Below are positions 23,558 through 26,647 of a stretch of DNA of 26,647 nucleotides, one piece after another (within the stretch, counting starts at the first letter, position 1; each line of letters begins with the position of its first letter). The stretch covers positions 1-26,647 of the forward strand of contig JACDBO010000114.1 of the NCBI GenBank assembly GCA_013694885.1. The letters run 5' to 3'. A model generated the notes under the pieces. It worked only from the letters and a program-made list of their open reading frames with translations. It was not told the DNA's origin and searched no databases. A program made the position numbers and the translations under genes. The stretch is from Chloroflexia bacterium. GTDB taxonomy: Bacteria; Chloroflexota; Chloroflexia; Thermomicrobiales; UBA6265.

Positions 23558-24601
23558 CTAGGCCGAATAGAGGTCGTGCAGCAAATCGCTAATCAGCGTC
23601 GCCATATAGCGGACCGACGAAATCGAACGCCAGTAGGACATCCGGGTCGGCCCAATGACACCCAGGATTCCGGCCACTTCACCGTCGATACCGTAGGTTG
23701 CCATCACCACGCCGAAACGCCGAAGCGCGCTCGACGGATTCTCGTCACCGATGAAGACTTGCATGTCCCGACCGATGCTTAGCTGCGGCAACACCGCGGC
23801 CAGGAACGCTCCGCCTCGCAGCAGATCGAGGACGCTTTGGGCATCCTCGCCAGCGAACTCCGGCTGTCCGAGAATGTTCTCGATCCCCGAATGCCTGATC
23901 TGCGTCCGCTCGACCGAGCCGACGCCACGCAGACCGACCGCTAGCTGCGAGAGCACGAAGCTCGCCAACGGCGTCGCGCCAATGATCCGCGGCTCGATTT
24001 CCTCCGCACCTAATCCCCGCACGACTGGCACCAGGGTGTCCGCGAGGCGGCTGAGTTGCGTCTGCTCGCAATCATGTGGAAGGTGCAACATCATCTGCCG
24101 AACCGCACCTTCCTGCATGACGAGTATGAGCAGCGCCAGCCGAGGTTGCAGCGAGATCATTTCGAAATGGCGGAGACGCGCGGTCCCGGTCCGGGGCGCG
24201 GAGACGATGGAGACGTTGCCCGCTGTCTCCGCCAACACCGCCGCCGCGAACTCAACCCATTGATCGAGTTGGAGCTCCACCTGCCTGAACTGATGCCGGA
24301 TCATGATCTGATCGCCCGAAGAGAGTTCCGGCGCACCCATCAGGTTGTGGACGTAGTAGCGGTACCCCCGGTCAGTTGGGACACGCCCGCCGGACGTGTG
24401 CAACTGCTGCACGAACCCGCTTCCCTCGAGTTCCGACATCTCGTTGCGAATGGTCGCCGAGGAGACCCCGATCGCGTAGCGTTCCGTCAGGCTCTTGGAC
24501 CCGACTGGCCGCCCCGTCGCGACGTGCTCCTGAACGATGAGCTTGAGGATGGCTCGCTGCCGCTCCGTCAAAGACGGCATGGCGGCCCGCAACGTTTCCA
24601 A
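23558..24601 (-). CDS. hrcA: Heat-inducible transcription repressor HrcA
   Basis: A 347-residue repressor that binds CIRCE operators and is kept active by GroE. The N-terminal winged helix is clear: LTERQRAILKLIVQEHVATG, RPVGSKSLTERY, GVSSATIRNEMSELE and the typical HTSGGRVPTDRGYRYYV. The C-terminal GAF-like domain ends with VIGPTRMSYWRSISSVRYMA. The start is taken as TTG 24601, with GAGGAG about 10 nt upstream; ATG 24580 is an alternative that would remove seven residues. A perfect CIRCE operator and a TTGACA promoter lie directly upstream, so the operon represses itself. Confidence 0.96.
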   Translation of the reverse strand: METLRAAMPSLTERQRAILKLIVQEHVATGRPVGSKSLTERYAIGVSSATIRNEMSELEGSGFVQQLHTSGGRVPTDRGYRYYVHNLMGAPELSSGDQIMIRHQFRQVELQLDQWVEFAAAVLAETAGNVSIVSAPRTGTARLRHFEMISLQPRLALLILVMQEGAVRQMMLHLPHDCEQTQLSRLADTLVPVVRGLGAEEIEPRIIGATPLASFVLSQLAVGLRGVGSVERTQIRHSGIENILGQPEFAGEDAQSVLDLLRGGAFLAAVLPQLSIGRDMQVFIGDENPSSALRRFGVVMATYGIDGEVAGILGVIGPTRMSYWRSISSVRYMATLISDLLHDLYSA

Positions 24602-24622
24602 CCGTCTGCTCTCCTCGCGTGG

Positions 24623-24649
24623 TTAGCACTCCAACTCTCCGAGTGCTAA
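24623..24649. promoter_or_regulatory. CIRCE operator of the hrcA-grpE-dnaK operon
   Basis: The inverted repeat TTAGCACTC-N9-GAGTGCTAA is perfect and matches the known consensus for HrcA binding. It lies at the predicted transcription start and 21 nt upstream of the hrcA start codon. Confidence 0.98.
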
Positions 24650-24656
24650 CACCGGC

Positions 24657-24686
24657 AGGATAGCAACATTGCACACTTGTTGTCAA
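24657..24686 (-). promoter_or_regulatory. Promoter of the hrcA-grpE-dnaK operon
   Basis: On the minus strand -35 TTGACA (24686-24681) and -10 TATCCT (24662-24657) are separated by 18 nt. The start would fall near 24650, at the edge of the CIRCE operator, so bound HrcA would block RNA polymerase. Confidence 0.85.
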
Positions 24687-24739
24687 GGTGAGCAATCTGT
24701 CACAGCGCATGAGTTCCACACGACGCTCAACGGTCCCCC

Positions 24740-24822
24740 GTGATTCTGACGAAGAAAGAATCCCAGCAGCTGCGTCGGGCAGCGGCGTCGAGCGCTTCGC
24801 GCGCGACGGCAAAGCCGTCGGT
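24740..24822. repeat. Dispersed intergenic repeat, copy B
   Basis: It shares GAATCCC, then GCAGCTGCGTCGGGCAGC with copy A at 11137, and ends in a hairpin CGACGGC-AAA-GCCGTCG (24804-24820) that differs from that of copy A only in the loop. It begins GTGATTCTGACGAAG, so the GAGGCCGCAGC block is changed. It lies upstream of the hrcA promoter, outside any gene. Confidence 0.6.
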
Positions 24823-24868
24823 TCACCGCGCGACGGCGGATCTGGACGTGACACAATCGCTGTGACGG

Positions 24869-24937
24869 ACCACTGAGGCCGCAGCCGAAGAATCCCAGTT
24901 GCTGCATCGCCGGCGAAGCCGATGCGCCGCGGCGCAT
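24869..24937. repeat. Dispersed intergenic repeat, copy C
   Basis: It starts with GAGGCCGCAGCCGAAGAATC, as in copy A, continues with a looser GCTGCATCG, and contains a GCATCG/CGATGC stem around CGGC-GAA-GCCG (24904-24925). It lies about 50 nt after copy B in the same orientation. Confidence 0.55.
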
Positions 24938-25173
24938 TATCTTCGCCCGAACGGCCGCCTGATGCGCCGGCTTCGGAGCCTGACCTGAACTCAGCGAACG
25001 CATCGCACTTCATGACGAGTGGTTGCGTCGGTTTTCGGCCCAAGACACCGGTTTTCACATCGCGGCGGTTGGCAATGGTCCACTCATCGTTGCCTCACTG
25101 CTGCGGCAAGATGAGATGGAGTCACCGCGCCATTCGCCACCCCGCGCCTCGTGCTTGACGAACCACACGCAAC
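24938..25173. other. Intergenic stretch with no recognised feature
   Basis: Between repeat copy C and the 3' end of the 25174-25953 gene I see no reading frame with family resemblance, no clear promoter pair and no strong hairpin. Open frames here on both strands look like chance frames. Confidence 0.5.
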
Positions 25174-25953
25174 TCAACTATGCGGCTCTCCAGGATGACG
25201 GCCGTTGGCGGACCAGGTGGCCCCATCCATTTGCCGGCCACCCCGATTCAGCAAACGGGAGAACACGGTCGCCTTGCGAGGCGGCTTCGCGGCATCTGCC
25301 AGACGGCGACGCAGTCCATTCTCAAGCCGTTTTGGATCTGGTCCGAGCACCATCGCGCCAGGCACCAGACCAGTGGAAAGGTCTGGCATCACCGCGTCCA
25401 TCGCTTCGTAGAGACCAAGACCTCGGTCCCGTGCATAGGTGACCGCCTCGAAGAGCAGACCGAGCGTCGCGACGGGGTCATAGTCAGCCTCACGTAACCG
25501 TCGCGCCAGGCGCTCCGTCCGCGTATCCAGTTGACGGTAGAGTTCCGGAACGAGTCGTGGCGGGACGAACGCTCCACCCATCGTCCCCCGATGCAGGTCG
25601 AGCCGGATCGGCAAGGCGCGTGCAATGTCTCGATCCAGACCGACGTCAATTAGCAGGCGCGATGGCGGACGAAGCAGCATGCCGACACCTCGGTCGATTC
25701 GTGCCTCCCAGACGGTGAATCCGAAGCCCTCCTGGGCAAAGCTCGGGTGTTCGATCGAGAGCGCCAGCGCCAGCGCGTGACTAACCACGTTCGCCGCATC
25801 CTCGTTTCCTCTCCCCGCAGCGACAAGTCCATCCCGAGCACCTTCCAGCCCGCACGCCGCCCACGCCTCCGGCGGCTGGGCGTCCCCTCGCAGAGCAGCA
25901 ACAAACCGTTCCACACTTGCGGTATCGAATGGATGGAGTGAGCAGAGTTCCAT
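25174..25953 (-). CDS. Hypothetical protein, 259 aa
   Basis: I do not recognise a family. The protein looks soluble and mostly helical. It has an Ala/Leu-rich N-terminal half (VSHALALALSIEHPSFAQEG), a strand-like middle (FTVWEARIDRGVGMLLRPPS, RLLIDVGLD), a helical region (LYRQLDTRTERLARRLREAD, LGLLFEAVTYARDRGLGLYE) and a basic tail that is probably disordered. No signal peptide or membrane segment is seen. The coding call rests on length, high-GC codon use and the lack of a better frame. ATG 25953 is the start; a GAAGG lies about 12 nt upstream. It is divergent from the methyltransferase-like gene at 26103. Confidence 0.65.
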   Translation of the reverse strand: MELCSLHPFDTASVERFVAALRGDAQPPEAWAACGLEGARDGLVAAGRGNEDAANVVSHALALALSIEHPSFAQEGFGFTVWEARIDRGVGMLLRPPSRLLIDVGLDRDIARALPIRLDLHRGTMGGAFVPPRLVPELYRQLDTRTERLARRLREADYDPVATLGLLFEAVTYARDRGLGLYEAMDAVMPDLSTGLVPGAMVLGPDPKRLENGLRRRLADAAKPPRKATVFSRLLNRGGRQMDGATWSANGRHPGEPHS

Positions 25954-26102
25954 AAAGTGGACCGCCTTCGTTACGTCGGGCGAATACTCGATGCCGACCG
26001 GTGCGGAGAACGTACCGATGGCAGTATAAGGAGAAGGAGAAAGCGACGCTCGAACCGTTCCACGCCTATTGAACGTCCGCGGCCTCCGAGGAGTCCAGAT
26101 CC

Positions 26103-26647
26103 ATGCACGCGACGACCACTTCCGGGATGCGCGCTACCCCACCCTCGTCGGCGCGCAGGCTTCACTTCGCGCTCGACACGAGTGTCGCGCCGCCGCGCGT
26201 CCGCATCACCGTGGACTACGCCGGAGAAGCGGGTCCGGAACCGATGCTGAACGCAATCAGCGTCGATGAAGAACGTCCGCGCCTGCCGTGTGACGATGCG
26301 GTATTTGACGTGGTTCTGGCTGAGGACGTCATCGAGCATGTCCTCGATGAGGAGCAGTGGCTTGCCGAGCTGGCGCGCGTGATTCGGCCCGGTGGTCGTC
26401 TGACGCTCCGACTGCCCGCCGCCGGCCCGCTCGCATGGCTCGACGAACTCAACCTCTATCGCTACCTCGTTGAGACCAGCCATCGCGGACACGCACCCCG
26501 CCAGACACTGCCGATTGGGTGGCACCGCCGATATACGCGAGCGGACGTGGTCGACATGCTCAAACGGGCCGGTTTCCAGCCTTCATCCACGCGCCGCGTC
26601 GGTATCGGACTCGCCGAGGGACCAAGCCTCGCCGGTCACATTGTTCT
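26103..26647 (+). CDS. SAM-dependent methyltransferase-like protein, N-terminal part (3' end outside window)
   Basis: The first 181 residues of a class-I methyltransferase-like protein. The middle part is typical of the Methyltransf_11 group: LPCDDAVFDVVLAEDVIEHV, then WLAELARVIRPGGRLTLRLP, and later WHRRYTRADVVDMLKRAGF. The first strand, where SAM-binding enzymes carry a Gly-rich loop (LDxGxGxG), reads LHFALDTSVAPPRVRITVDY and has no such loop, so SAM binding is doubtful. The start is ATG 26103, with GAGGAG about 9 nt upstream. Substrate is unknown; a role in sugar or cell-surface chemistry would be a guess. The right edge of the window cuts the gene. Confidence 0.8.
   Translation, partial: MHATTTSGMRATPPSSARRLHFALDTSVAPPRVRITVDYAGEAGPEPMLNAISVDEERPRLPCDDAVFDVVLAEDVIEHVLDEEQWLAELARVIRPGGRLTLRLPAAGPLAWLDELNLYRYLVETSHRGHAPRQTLPIGWHRRYTRADVVDMLKRAGFQPSSTRRVGIGLAEGPSLAGHIV

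Noticed and set aside
24372..25058. 228-aa minus-strand frame upstream of hrcA
   Set aside because: It runs through the CIRCE operator, promoter and intergenic repeats and out of frame into hrcA; the peptide is repeat-derived.

Overview
The window is GC-rich chromosomal DNA from a bacterium that looks like a member of the Chloroflexota, most likely Thermomicrobia (Sphaerobacter/Nitrolancea-like). This is inferred from the protein families (a DUF3090 protein with a C-terminal Cys cluster, a glucosaminidase-amidase fusion, an hrcA-grpE-dnaK operon with a CIRCE operator) and from base composition. No rRNA or tRNA gene, CRISPR array or transposase was seen.

Layout. 1-823 (-): N-terminal part of acetolactate synthase (ilvB), cut by the window edge. 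It is preceded by a roughly 400-nt leader with a promoter, an Ile/Val/Leu-rich leader peptide and competing hairpins, which together look like a ribosome-mediated attenuator. 1323-2900 (-): a cell-wall hydrolase split by an in-frame TGA. 3036-5983 (-): a DUF3090 protein, then an NfeD-like membrane protein and flotillin in one operon. 6181-8178 (+): an HD phosphohydrolase and a RodA/FtsW glycosyltransferase. 8205-9050 (-): rsmI. 9181-11064 (+): dnaX. 11313-12620 (-): a beta-propeller lipoprotein.

12772-17979 (+) is a compact run: a B12-binding MerR regulator of the CarH type, then namZ-like exo-muramidase, murQ, an amino-sugar kinase and nagA. The four enzymes form an almost complete route from muropeptide sugars to glucosamine-6-phosphate. 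18074-19863 (+): gatC-gatA of the amidotransferase that makes Gln-tRNA/Asn-tRNA.

19864-20870 is accessory. Two small overlapping genes of unknown function sit between two direct repeats. One repeat is the true 3' end of dnaK. The other is a displaced remnant of a dnaK 3' end, and each is followed by a similar strong hairpin. 20870-24601 (-): the heat-shock operon hrcA-grpE-dnaK, with promoter and CIRCE upstream; dnaJ is not in the window. 24740-24937 holds two copies, and 11137-11230 one copy, of a dispersed intergenic repeat. The window ends with an unrecognised 259-aa protein (-) and the start of a divergent SAM-methyltransferase-like gene (+) that lacks the usual glycine-rich motif.

The strongest candidates for a second look are the ilvB attenuator, the cassette at the dnaK 3' end, and the B12 regulator heading the peptidoglycan-recycling genes.
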